The notes under the pieces were generated by a model, which had not been told where the DNA came from, did no database searches, and worked only from the letters and a program-made list of their open reading frames with translations. This document shows positions 7,801 to 14,908 of a DNA stretch of 42,642 nucleotides, piece by piece (position 1 is the stretch's first letter; every line of letters begins with the position of its first letter). Both the position numbers and the translations under genes were made by a program. This stretch comes from Alphaproteobacteria bacterium. Its GTDB lineage: Bacteria > Pseudomonadota > Alphaproteobacteria > CAAHEQ01 > UBA3637. The stretch is taken from positions 1 to 42,642 of the forward strand of contig JAGCKR010000067.1 in assembly GCA_017647405.1 (NCBI GenBank). The letters are read 5' to 3'.

Positions 7801-9214
7801 TGGTACGGTTAATTTGGCGGATGGAACGCGGATTTTGGTCAGAGATATTCAATCAAATCAAGAATATGAAATTTTATCCGCATTTCAACTGAATGGAAAT
7901 AGTGATAAATTGAGAACAACCTTCCTTTGGACTGGTGTTGAAAAGAAAATTGAAAATAATACCTTGTCGCTTTCTGTTAAGGGGGTTCAAACATTAAAAG
8001 AAGGGATTAAGATTGCAAATCATTCAAAGAATGTTGATGAACTTGCGGATACCCTTACAAAAATTCGTCAGAGCGAAGGTGCTTATAGTATAGATCCATT
8101 CTTAGACAGTGTCTTTTTTGCCGAATCAGCTGATGAGGCTGTTCGCGTGTTGGATGAATATTCTCCGGAAGGCTATTTAAATACAATGCAGGCCTCTTTG
8201 CGCATGCAAAAAGTTTTTAAAGAAAGTGTTATGGGAGAAATGAATGCAATGCGCAATTATCGCATTAAGCATCAAACAACAAGATATTATGTGAAAAATC
8301 CATATTATTATGGTCGTCCGGGGCATGAAAAGTATTATTATGGATTTAAGGAGGGACGTCGTAATCCTTATCAGGAACGTCGCTCAGACAGAGGGGGGAT
8401 TTGGGCTAAGCCATTTATGATGTCTTTGACGCAAGATGATAAAGATAATCAAAGCGGATATGATTTAAATGCCTATGGATTTACGGCCGGTATTGATCGA
8501 AAAGTCGGCGTGTTTACACTTGGTTTAGCTGCACTTTATGCTTCTGGTGATATGGAACAGAATAATAAAAATATGCAGTCAGATTTAACGACTTATGGAT
8601 TGGGTGTTTATGGTAGTATTACCCCTCATTATTCACGCTCTTTTATGGATTTTTATGCTTTATGGAGTCAGACCAGTGTTGAATCAAAACGAAAAATCAG
8701 TTCATTGTCTGAATCAACAAAAGCTGATTTTGATATGACAGCATTTACATTGGGTGCTGATATCGGATATGAAATCTTGGTGGCTCCAAACTTTATTTTA
8801 ACACCTAAAATCGGGTTAGATTATACCTCTATTGAAATGGATGATGTAGCCGAAAGCGGAAATGGCAGAGCCAGAGTGTTGTTAAAGGGAACTGATTTAA
8901 CCAGTATTCAAATGCCAGTTGAAGTAAAGGCTGCCTTTGATTTTGGTAGTCATAATTATCGTTTCCGACCGGAATTCCATGCTAGATGGACGCATGAATT
9001 TGGAGATACAGCGGCAAAATCAACGGCTAATTTTGTCAGATATGCGGCGCCGTTTGCGGTTGAAGGGTTAAATGTTGATAAAGATGTCTTTACAGTTGGT
9101 GGCTCTTTGTTGTGGCTTTATGGAATGTCTGAATTTGAATTGAAATATGACTATGATTTCTCTTCATCTTCAACCGGTCATAGTATTAATATGGGATATA
9201 AATATCTCTTCTAA
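4811..9214 (+). CDS. Autotransporter adhesin-like protein, type V secretion, 1467 aa
   Basis: Large cell-surface protein. An N-terminal signal peptide (hydrophobic core FSFSLFAFFSVIYSA, probable cut after VFA near residue 29) leads to the periplasm. Residues ~40-1100 are a beta-helix-type passenger with many degenerate repeats of the form [M/L/F]G-x-[N/G]-[S/G]-x-[I/L], for example MGSNGKISN, LGDNSTILN, FGENGKFDI and MGDNTTVRL. Residues ~1155-1190 are a Tyr/Arg-rich linker, and residues ~1193-1467 are the outer-membrane barrel ending in Lys-Tyr-Leu-Phe. An EF-hand-like DVDGDGVED (~residue 243) and Thr/Ser/Glu-rich inserts (~315-355 and 430-460) interrupt the passenger. The start is uncertain: GTG at 4811 or GTG at 4823, which gives a more typical signal peptide. 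An ATG at 4809 is out of frame and closes at once. Ligand unknown. Confidence 0.9.
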   Translation: MGARVKRLYFSFSLFAFFSVIYSADVFAASNSSMQTKTSKVDLTPLFPDYSSSNDMDAGDDYGILIDQLDSAFNVNITNAGNITANDVGYGIWGTTYPTRGGKVLIVNNGSIKNIQLKEFTGTNIISKKGTDGDTSPVLSGNILLGTESNIANYDGTVNADLVSFAYKGHFNNGVETIYSVDPETGTVKLTDVVLHESTLQGDTIQFGTDGLLSNGHLVNIDNVKFGENGSIVNVGENYEWLEDVDGDGVEDGGNKAGQVMDTFSKFNAENIVMGSNGKISNEMGTTFDAGTIQMGTGASIVNGADYALKYDAFLTLTSKEKVTTTVTDEDGNETTSVEESSSTEDYQLNEVPHGSSFHADKIVLGDNSTILNRKGSSFTGHDITFGENGKFDIQSGAVELSSDENDTTASSLTFGSGSSLYVSSEFQEEVTEPQLSYSVDTDENAGTETEKWTVVDEVILPEGVYLGELVVDNIKMGNNSSIDIVGGIVETGLVQMGDGANIFMDLEEFVFKDSIEPMRIWAQLNASEGIYLGNSSSLKVINGFIDAPIVNFLDDGKFTTASSFSINKLNMGQRAEVTVAGVLKSDVTLGSNSNVYVTNPVPLDDLEDLKYYYEGGGIQGSLKKAPGAENVHVTVSSSDDRFYTLLKGQIDVDSILLDQGLLELEGNIKGHISLNTDTILRLTGRDLYIHDPVTRLEGSSNTTVEVAMLDQVLYQTTNWMSAENLLLSNGGISINNAVNFDNVIMGDNTTVRLTGNYKVGNIRETNGDAVNTTLEIAAGFGNSINSSGSMHMDRILISSGNFNVFHDIYSLTKSGPITIPVSPIDGIELGSNATMTTFANVSVNQVLRNQELIDDFKEVANTTLTVNADHFQVLRNVDIDNLNMNGGVFEFMNKDGTNAVNITNDIKLKPYSALAGAGILNIRTGHLALHENARLAVSMQDIETQPISELHVLSSDTIITDSTLPYQTKELTVETDSSGYIDVRASGDKNDKIIVDGTVNLADGTRILVRDIQSNQEYEILSAFQLNGNSDKLRTTFLWTGVEKKIENNTLSLSVKGVQTLKEGIKIANHSKNVDELADTLTKIRQSEGAYSIDPFLDSVFFAESADEAVRVLDEYSPEGYLNTMQASLRMQKVFKESVMGEMNAMRNYRIKHQTTRYYVKNPYYYGRPGHEKYYYGFKEGRRNPYQERRSDRGGIWAKPFMMSLTQDDKDNQSGYDLNAYGFTAGIDRKVGVFTLGLAALYASGDMEQNNKNMQSDLTTYGLGVYGSITPHYSRSFMDFYALWSQTSVESKRKISSLSESTKADFDMTAFTLGADIGYEILVAPNFILTPKIGLDYTSIEMDDVAESGNGRARVLLKGTDLTSIQMPVEVKAAFDFGSHNYRFRPEFHARWTHEFGDTAAKSTANFVRYAAPFAVEGLNVDKDVFTVGGSLLWLYGMSEFELKYDYDFSSSSTGHSINMGYKYLF

Positions 9215-9254
9215 AATATTCTTGATATAAACTGATTTTTTTGAAGCTTTTAGC

Positions 9255-9290
9255 TTGCTTTTATTTCCTAAACATTTTAGATTAAATCTA
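9255..9290 (+). promoter_or_regulatory. Likely sigma70 promoter with a dyad at the -10
   Basis: TTGCTT (9255-9260), 17 bp, TAGATT (9278-9283). The -10 is the left half of a 13-base palindrome, TAGATT-A-AATCTA (9278-9290), which could be an operator. It lies 42 bases upstream of the nucleotidyltransferase start codon. Confidence 0.5.
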
Positions 9291-9324
9291 TTGATTCATT
9301 ATATCTAAAATAAGGAGAAAATAG

Positions 9325-10245
9325 ATGTATGAGAATATAGAATTTATTGTGGCTTGTGCTGGAAAAAGCACGCGTAATTTTCCTCATTCAAAAGGAATTG
9401 CGCATAAGTGTTTGATGCCATTTGGGGATATTCGATTGATTGATTGTGTGCTTCAAGATGTTGTTCGCATGGGTGGGCGTCATATCACATTGGTTGTGTC
9501 GGATCAAGTGACAATTGATGCATTTAAAGAAGCTTTAAAAACAGATTTAAAAACAGAAGAAAAATTACGTAAAGGGGGAAGGGAAAGGATTGCTGATGTG
9601 TTAAGAGCAACCTTTTTACCAGAAGATATTGATTTAAAATATGTGATACAGGAAACACCAATCGGAACGGCGCAAGTTTTGGGATTGGCGCATCGTTTAT
9701 CGCCTGACAGACACGCGGTTTTGATTTTTCCAGATGATTTGATTGATTCAACAAAGGCACCAGTTCCATTTGTGAAAAAAATTACGGATTCATTCTTGCA
9801 AAACACAAAACAAATTTTATTAACGGGTATTGTGAAAGAAGATGTAAGCAATAACTCGATTTTGGTTAACAATCGTTTGATTGAAAAACCAAAAAATCCA
9901 ACAAGCAATATTGCCGGTTATTCCCCGTATGCTTTTCCTAAAGAATGTTTGGATTCAATTGAAAGGCAAACGACTGAAATTGAAAAAACAGGAAAAATGC
10001 CGGAAGGATTAGCACTTGGTGAATGGGTTTATACGGATGGGATTAATGCCTTTTTGGATAATGGTGGTGAAGAAGCCGGATTTTTTGCTAAAATGGAAAT
10101 TTTAGATCCTGAAAAATATGAAATGATGGATACAGGAAGTTTGCCCCTTTATGAAAAAGCCTTAATCCGGGAATTGTTAACCAGATCTTTCTTTGCTGAT
10201 GAAAATCGGGAATACGTCAAGAAGATTTTAAGAGATATGGAATAA
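9325..10245 (+). CDS. Sugar-1-phosphate nucleotidylyltransferase (GalU/RmlA superfamily), 306 aa
   Basis: Probably transfers a nucleotidyl group from an NTP to a sugar-1-phosphate to make an activated sugar for envelope glycans. The N-terminal nucleotide loop is present but altered: ACAGKSTRNFPHSKGIAHKC (residues ~10-29) where the family usually reads AGG-x-GTR followed by PK. The catalytic metal region is LIFPDDLID (~residue 132), and EKPKNP (~residue 189) matches the conserved Glu-Lys-Pro. The late GEWVYTDGINAFLD is as in GalU-like enzymes. Length fits GalU (~300). It starts at the ATG at 9325 behind AAGGAGAAAA. It is a single-gene unit between its own promoter and a two-way terminator. The sugar and the nucleotide cannot be assigned from sequence. 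Confidence 0.75.
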   Translation: MYENIEFIVACAGKSTRNFPHSKGIAHKCLMPFGDIRLIDCVLQDVVRMGGRHITLVVSDQVTIDAFKEALKTDLKTEEKLRKGGRERIADVLRATFLPEDIDLKYVIQETPIGTAQVLGLAHRLSPDRHAVLIFPDDLIDSTKAPVPFVKKITDSFLQNTKQILLTGIVKEDVSNNSILVNNRLIEKPKNPTSNIAGYSPYAFPKECLDSIERQTTEIEKTGKMPEGLALGEWVYTDGINAFLDNGGEEAGFFAKMEILDPEKYEMMDTGSLPLYEKALIRELLTRSFFADENREYVKKILRDME

Positions 10246-10248
10246 CTA

Positions 10249-10282
10249 AAAAAAATCCACCGTTTTATCGGTGGATTTTTTT
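10249..10282. terminator. Bidirectional rho-independent terminator
   Basis: AAAAAAATCCACCG (10249-10262) pairs perfectly over 14 bp with CGGTGGATTTTTTT (10269-10282) around a 6-base loop. Runs of A and T on both sides let it end the nucleotidyltransferase gene (plus) and the convergent prepilin gene (minus). Confidence 0.9.
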
Positions 10283-10773
10283 TATTGTTTTAACTTAAAT
10301 ATTAATGTTGAGTTTTCGGTACAACCACCGTCGGAAGTTGGGCTTTCTAAATCGACATAATGAAATGATGTTTTTGAATCAAAAAGTTGTTGACAAGCAA
10401 CGAGAGGAACTTTTTCATATGTGATGGTAAATGATGCTCCACTATCTGCGGAGGCAACAGAAATTGGCCCACCCCATCTGTTTTGTATGGAGTAAGAGGT
10501 TGTTCCCTCAGCAACGGCGGCTTGGCAATTATCAATGGATTTTTCGCTACACATTTCAGCAGTGTTAATCCCAGAATAATCAGTATCCCATGAATAAGTA
10601 TCTGCAACATCAGCAGCTAATTTATCAACTTCTAAAATGGTGGCGTTAACTCTAAAATAAGAATCAACATATCCCATTGAGGTGATACCGCCAATACTGA
10701 TAAGACCAATAATGGCAAGAACACCCAACATTTCAACCATACTGCGGCCTGATTGTTCTTTTTTGTTTGTCAT
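10282..10773 (-). CDS. Type IV prepilin-like protein (pseudopilin), ~163 aa
   Basis: The leader reads KKEQSG followed by RSMVEMLGVLAIIGLISIGG. This is a prepilin peptidase site (cut after Gly) with Glu at mature position 5 and a ~20-residue hydrophobic helix. The mature first residue would be Arg instead of the usual Phe or Met. The C-terminal globular part holds four cysteines (MCSEK, DNCQA, VACQQ, GGCTE), enough for two disulfides. Two in-frame ATGs exist. I prefer 10773 because the leader then matches the second prepilin in the window and a G-rich stretch sits upstream; the other is 10788. It would be exported and processed at the inner membrane. Pilus or secretion role unknown, since no assembly genes lie nearby. 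Confidence 0.8.
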   Translation of the reverse strand: MTNKKEQSGRSMVEMLGVLAIIGLISIGGITSMGYVDSYFRVNATILEVDKLAADVADTYSWDTDYSGINTAEMCSEKSIDNCQAAVAEGTTSYSIQNRWGGPISVASADSGASFTITYEKVPLVACQQLFDSKTSFHYVDLESPTSDGGCTENSTLIFKLKQ

Positions 10774-10809
10774 AATAACTGCCCCCATTTTTATTTTATA
10801 TCTCTTTTT

Positions 10810-10838
10810 ATTATATCAGGAAATGAAAAAAATCACAA
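10810..10838 (-). promoter_or_regulatory. Sigma70 promoter of the prepilin gene
   Basis: Minus strand TTGTGA (10833-10838), 17 bp, TATAAT (10810-10815). Predicted start near 10803, giving a ~30-base leader to the ATG at 10773. Confidence 0.7.
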
Positions 10839-10874
10839 GAGATTATGAAAAAATAATATTTTTTTTAACAAAAC

Positions 10875-10904
10875 TTGCAAAAAAATAAAAAAAATGGTTA
10901 TTAT
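10875..10904 (+). promoter_or_regulatory. Promoter for rnd, apparently giving a leaderless mRNA
   Basis: TTGCAA (10875-10880), 18 bp, TATTAT (10899-10904). The ATG of rnd follows after six bases, so the predicted transcription start is the A of the ATG. There is no Shine-Dalgarno sequence before the ATG. Confidence 0.5.
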
Positions 10905-10910
10905 AAAAGA

Positions 10911-12056
10911 ATGATTACAACAAGTGAAGAATTAAAAGAGGTTTGTCAGCGTTTTGCGACACAGTCTTTTGTTACAATTGATACAGAATTTTTAAGAGAA
11001 CATACTTTTTATTCAAAATTATGCTTAATTCAGGTGGCTAGTCTTGAAGAAGCCGTTTTGATCGATCCGTTAATTAAGGATCTAGATTTAAAACCGTTTT
11101 TTGAATTGCTTCAAAATAAAGATGTTGTGAAAGTTTTTCATTCCGGTCGACAGGATATTGAAATTTTTTATAATATGACAAAGCAGATCCCTTTTCCTGT
11201 TTTTGATACCCAAATTGCAGCCATGGTTTTGGGATATGGTGATTGCGTTGGATATCAGCAATTGGTGATGGACTTGTTGCGTATTGAAATTGATAAAGGA
11301 ATGCAAATTACCGATTGGTCCAAAAGACCTTTATCTCAAGCGCAGGTGCGATATGCGTTAAGTGATGTGACTCATTTAAGAGATATTTATTTAAAGGTAA
11401 AAGAAAAGATTGAACTGCTTAATCGTTCCTCTTGGATTGAAGAAGAAATGAATGAGCTTTATGATAAGAATATTTATGAGCCATCACCTGAAAAAATTGC
11501 GTCAAAATTGAAATATAATTTTAAGTCGAAACAAGCAAAATATATTTATCAGGATCTTTATTTGTGGCGTGAAGAAAAGGCAAAAAAACATAATTTGCCC
11601 CGTCGTCAGGTTATGAAAGATGAGGTAATGCAAGATATTGCAAGGGCGCATCCCAAATCAATTGAAGAGTTATCTACATTAAGAAGTATTTTGCCGTCAT
11701 TTTTGAAAAAACACAAGGCACAGGAAGTTCTTGATGTGGTTAATCTTGCGTTATCAAAAAAAGCTGAAGATTTTTATCCGTTGCCTCAAGAAAAACAAAA
11801 TGTTATTGGTAATAAAAATTTAATGTCAATATTACATTTGTTGTTAGATATGATCGCCGGAAAAGAAAAAATTGCTTCTAAACTGATTGGAACACATGAT
11901 GATTTATATTCTTTTGTTTATGAAATAGGTGAACCCTCCTTTATGAGTGGCTGGCGATATGATATTTTTGGTCGATATGCTGAATTAATTAAAAAAGGGA
12001 AAATGGGAATATTCTACGATCCGGAACAAAAGAGTGTCCTGTTTAGTGAAATTTAA
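10911..12056 (+). CDS. rnd: Ribonuclease D, 381 aa
   Basis: 3'-to-5' exoribonuclease that trims tRNA precursors. The DEDD exonuclease domain covers residues ~1-170: Asp and Glu in TIDTEFLREHTF, Asp in FHSGRQDIEIF, and the last acid with its Tyr in RYALSDVTHLRD (DEDDy type). An HRDC nucleic-acid-binding domain follows at ~205-285 (YLWREEKAKKHNLPRRQVMKDE), then a C-terminal extension. Length matches E. coli RNase D. The frame is open back to a TTG at 10875, but MITTSEEL from the ATG at 10911 matches the family's N-terminus, so I use it. The TTG lies inside the promoter's -35. It probably ends at the hairpin 12093-12119. Confidence 0.93.
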   Translation: MITTSEELKEVCQRFATQSFVTIDTEFLREHTFYSKLCLIQVASLEEAVLIDPLIKDLDLKPFFELLQNKDVVKVFHSGRQDIEIFYNMTKQIPFPVFDTQIAAMVLGYGDCVGYQQLVMDLLRIEIDKGMQITDWSKRPLSQAQVRYALSDVTHLRDIYLKVKEKIELLNRSSWIEEEMNELYDKNIYEPSPEKIASKLKYNFKSKQAKYIYQDLYLWREEKAKKHNLPRRQVMKDEVMQDIARAHPKSIEELSTLRSILPSFLKKHKAQEVLDVVNLALSKKAEDFYPLPQEKQNVIGNKNLMSILHLLLDMIAGKEKIASKLIGTHDDLYSFVYEIGEPSFMSGWRYDIFGRYAELIKKGKMGIFYDPEQKSVLFSEI

Positions 12057-12063
12057 AAATTTG

Positions 12064-12092
12064 TTGACAAAAAACTCTTTTTTTGTTATGAT
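12064..12092 (+). promoter_or_regulatory. Near-perfect sigma70 promoter of the ankyrin gene
   Basis: TTGACA (12064-12069), 17 bp, TATGAT (12087-12092). The predicted start is near 12099, about 27 bases ahead of the ATG at 12126. It begins only 7 bp after the rnd stop codon. Confidence 0.75.
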
Positions 12093-12125
12093 GCTCCTCA
12101 TACTGTTTTTATGAGGAGCTTTTTT
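12093..12125 (+). terminator. Terminator-like hairpin holding the ankyrin gene's ribosome site
   Basis: GCTCCTCAT (12093-12101) and ATGAGGAGC (12111-12119) are perfect 9-bp arms around a 9-base loop, followed by six T (12120-12125). It would end read-through from rnd. The right arm contains the GAGGAG ribosome site of the next gene. Confidence 0.65.
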
Positions 12126-13397
12126 ATGCGAAAAAAAATGATTTGTCAATCTATTGCGATTGGCAATAAAGAAGAAGTCGAAAGAGCAATTAAGGAAAAA
12201 TTACCCGAGACCGTAAATGATCAGGGGGAAACCCCTTTAATGTTATCCATCAGATTTGGATATACAACTGGTGGCGATGATATTTTTAAAATGCTTTTAG
12301 ATGTTGAACAGGATTTAAATAGAAAGGATTCTAACGGTTTTTCAGCTCTTTCATATGCATTATCTTTGCGCCGTCCGGTTTTTGCCAATGCACTTCTTGA
12401 AAAAGGTGTTGATGTAAATGTTCCTTGTCGAATTTCCATTGCGCCACATCCGCGCGCCTATGCGGCTCATAAAGCTGCTTTTTTAAGTAATGCTGTTATG
12501 CCGTATCCTGTTGAAACAGAACAAATTTTGCAACCTTTAAGTTTGTCTATTTATAAATCCTATGATGAATTGATTTATAAAATTGTTGATTTGGGGGCAG
12601 ATCTTGATGCTATTGGTGGATTGGATATAACGGCTTTATCTATTGCTGTTCGGGCAAATAAGCTTGATATTTTGCAATATTTGCTTGAAAAAGGGGCTAA
12701 TCCAAATGTGTTGCCCAAAAATTGGGAAAATTATGGTGTTAAGCCGGAAAGCATTTGCCCAGTTGCTATTAAAAAAGCTTTAAAATATGGGTGTGGGGCT
12801 TCAATCAGTTTGTTGTTAAAGGCTGGTTCAAGATTACCTAAACGTTTTTTAAGACGGGATGATTTTTATTCCACTCCTTTAACATATTTATTTTCTCAAC
12901 CTAAAGAACAATTATCTGAACCATATTATTGTTTAAGAAAACTGCAAAAAAGAATTGATGTTGCAAGTTGTGATAGTGACAACAGATCGGCGCTATCCTA
13001 TGCAATCGAAAATAATTTCGATGATTATTTAATTGCCTCATTAATGCATGAAAAAATTAATAATCTTTCAGATAGGTTTTTTTGTACACCAATGATATAT
13101 GCGTGGATAAATCGGGATACAAAAGTGATGAAATTGTTATATGATGCCGGTGTTCCGATGGCATCAAATGCTTATGAACCAACCGGACAAACGCTTTTAA
13201 TGATGTCTTTGGAAAAGAAAGATTATCAAATGGTTTCATTCCTTATGCAACATTCTCCTATGCTTTTGAATAAAGATAAGGAAGGGCGAAGTGTTTTATC
13301 CTATATTGATGAAACGGTTCCTTTTTATAAAGAAATTTCAGAAGGCTATGCTTTGCAACAGAAAAAAATGCAACAATATTTGCAACGCAATAAATAG
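12126..13397 (+). CDS. Ankyrin-repeat protein, 423 aa
   Basis: Protein-binding scaffold built of ankyrin repeats, with no signal peptide or membrane segment. Clear repeats include QGETPLMLSIRFGYTTGGDD...LLD, NGFSALSYALSLRRPVFANALLEKGVDVN, LDITALSIAVRANKLDILQYLLEKGANPN, NRSALSYAIENNFDDYLIAS and TGQTLLMMSLEKKDYQMVSFLMQH. Repeats span nearly the whole chain with non-repeat insertions. The frame opens at an ATG at 12111, but that ATG lies inside the GAGGAG ribosome site. The ATG at 12126, seven bases past it, is the real start. It ends 2 bp from the convergent comM-like stop. Partner unknown; ankyrin proteins in host-associated bacteria can be internal scaffolds or effectors. Confidence 0.88.
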   Translation: MRKKMICQSIAIGNKEEVERAIKEKLPETVNDQGETPLMLSIRFGYTTGGDDIFKMLLDVEQDLNRKDSNGFSALSYALSLRRPVFANALLEKGVDVNVPCRISIAPHPRAYAAHKAAFLSNAVMPYPVETEQILQPLSLSIYKSYDELIYKIVDLGADLDAIGGLDITALSIAVRANKLDILQYLLEKGANPNVLPKNWENYGVKPESICPVAIKKALKYGCGASISLLLKAGSRLPKRFLRRDDFYSTPLTYLFSQPKEQLSEPYYCLRKLQKRIDVASCDSDNRSALSYAIENNFDDYLIASLMHEKINNLSDRFFCTPMIYAWINRDTKVMKLLYDAGVPMASNAYEPTGQTLLMMSLEKKDYQMVSFLMQHSPMLLNKDKEGRSVLSYIDETVPFYKEISEGYALQQKKMQQYLQRNK

Positions 13398-13399
13398 GG

Positions 13400-14908
13400 T
13401 TATCCGTTTTTCTTTAATGGATTTTTATAAAACAACGCTTCTTTTACATGTAAAGATTTGATGCTGTCTGATTGGCTTAAATCGGCGATTGTTCTGGCAA
13501 CGCGGATTGTTCGGTGATATCCCCGCGCTGAAAGATGAAGTTTTTGCGCGGCTGATTGTAAAAATTTAAGCGCTTCATCTTCTATACAAGCATATTTTTC
13601 AAGGAAAGAACCATCAGCTTCGGCATTTCTTAAAATGGGTGTTTCTTTAAATCGTTCTTTTGCAAACTCTAAGGCTTTTTTAACCCGATTGGCCACTGTG
13701 GCGGAATTTTCGCCGGTTGATTTTGTTAAATCCCATGGATTAACAGCCGGTACTTCGATTTGTAAATCAATTCTATCGAGTAAAGGACCTGATATTTTTG
13801 AAAGATATTCTAAACCGCATTTAGGTGCTTTTGCGCATTCATTCCCAAAAACGCCAAGATAACCGCATTTACAAGGGTTCATAGCTGTAATTAGCTGAAA
13901 TCTGGCAGGATAGGAAAGGTGCGCATTTGCTCGTGCCACGGTTATAAATCCAGTTTCCATTGGTTGACGTAATGATTCTAAAACACTTCTGTTAAATTCC
14001 GGCAATTCATCTAAAAATAAAACACCGCGATGCGCCAACGATATTTCTCCTGGTCGAGCCTTTGTGCCACCTCCTGTTAAAGAAGCCATCGTTGCTGAAT
14101 GATGGGGGGCTCTAAAAGGTCTTTTTGAAACAAAATGCCCCTCTTTGATCAGGCCGGCAACAGAATAAATTTGACTTACTTCAAGCATTTCATCTTTTGA
14201 TAGTTCTGGTAAAAGAGAAGCTAAACGAGCTGCTAACATTGATTTCCCTGTTCCCGGCGGGCCAATCATCAGCATATTGTGTCCACCGGCAGCTGCAATT
14301 TCAAGCGCTCTTTTGGCAGATTCTTGTCCTTTAATATCAATAAGATCCGGAAGCGCCGTATGATCAGAAAAATTAATTGGTTGAGGAGAAGGTAAATGAT
14401 ATTCTCCTTTTAAGTGATTTAAAAGGGAAAGTAAATCCGGTGCCGCGATGATATGAGGTGCTTCTGCCCATAAAGCTTCTGAGCCTTGTTTTTCAGGACA
14501 AATAAATCCAAACCCTTCTTTTTTTGCTTCTATGGCCGCGGGTAAAATACCGGAAACAGATCGAATGGAGCCATCTAGTCCTAATTCACCCATCATAATA
14601 AAATCTTTGATTGTTTCAGCTGGAATAATTTTCATTGCCGATAAAAGAGCCATGGCAATGGGTAAATCATAGTGGGTTCCTTCTTTGAAAACATCAGCAG
14701 GCGCTAAATTAACAGTAATGCGCTGAGGTGGTAAATGTAGGTTTAATGAATGTAATGCAGCCCGAACGCGTTCGCGACTTTCTGTGATGGCTTTATCCCC
14801 AAGACCAACAATTGAAAAACTTGGTAGTCCACTTGTGATTTGAACTTCTATTTTTATTTTTAAAACATGAATGCCTAAAAAGGCAACGGTATTTGTTGAA
14901 GAAATCAT
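13400..14908 (-). CDS. comM: YifB/ComM-family AAA+ ATPase (Mg-chelatase-like), 502 aa
   Basis: Family members act as hexameric DNA-branch-migration helicases in recombination and natural transformation. The N-terminal Lon-S5-like domain (~18-140) includes SFSIVGLGDKAITESRERVRAA as in all YifB proteins. The ATPase core (~190-395) has Walker A MIGPPGTGKSM (~216), Walker B VLFLDELPEF and sensor ITAMNPC with the cysteine cluster CKCGYLG. The C-terminal domain (~400-497) includes LSARGYHRTIRVARTIADL. Length is the family norm (~505). The start ATG at 14908 touches the stop of the upstream lipoprotein gene (TAAATG), so the two are translationally coupled. Confidence 0.92.
   Translation of the reverse strand: MISSTNTVAFLGIHVLKIKIEVQITSGLPSFSIVGLGDKAITESRERVRAALHSLNLHLPPQRITVNLAPADVFKEGTHYDLPIAMALLSAMKIIPAETIKDFIMMGELGLDGSIRSVSGILPAAIEAKKEGFGFICPEKQGSEALWAEAPHIIAAPDLLSLLNHLKGEYHLPSPQPINFSDHTALPDLIDIKGQESAKRALEIAAAGGHNMLMIGPPGTGKSMLAARLASLLPELSKDEMLEVSQIYSVAGLIKEGHFVSKRPFRAPHHSATMASLTGGGTKARPGEISLAHRGVLFLDELPEFNRSVLESLRQPMETGFITVARANAHLSYPARFQLITAMNPCKCGYLGVFGNECAKAPKCGLEYLSKISGPLLDRIDLQIEVPAVNPWDLTKSTGENSATVANRVKKALEFAKERFKETPILRNAEADGSFLEKYACIEDEALKFLQSAAQKLHLSARGYHRTIRVARTIADLSQSDSIKSLHVKEALFYKNPLKKNG

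Noticed and set aside
9504..9908. 134- and 81-codon minus frames inside the nucleotidyltransferase
   Set aside because: Antisense shadows with no ribosome site; the plus gene has family motifs throughout.
10894..10914. ATG at 10894 as a start for rnd or a leader peptide
   Set aside because: It is out of frame and stops after six codons, and it lies within the promoter spacer.
12111..12125. ATG at 12111 as the start of the ankyrin gene
   Set aside because: It is part of the GAGGAG ribosome site itself and has no site of its own; the ATG at 12126 is correctly spaced.
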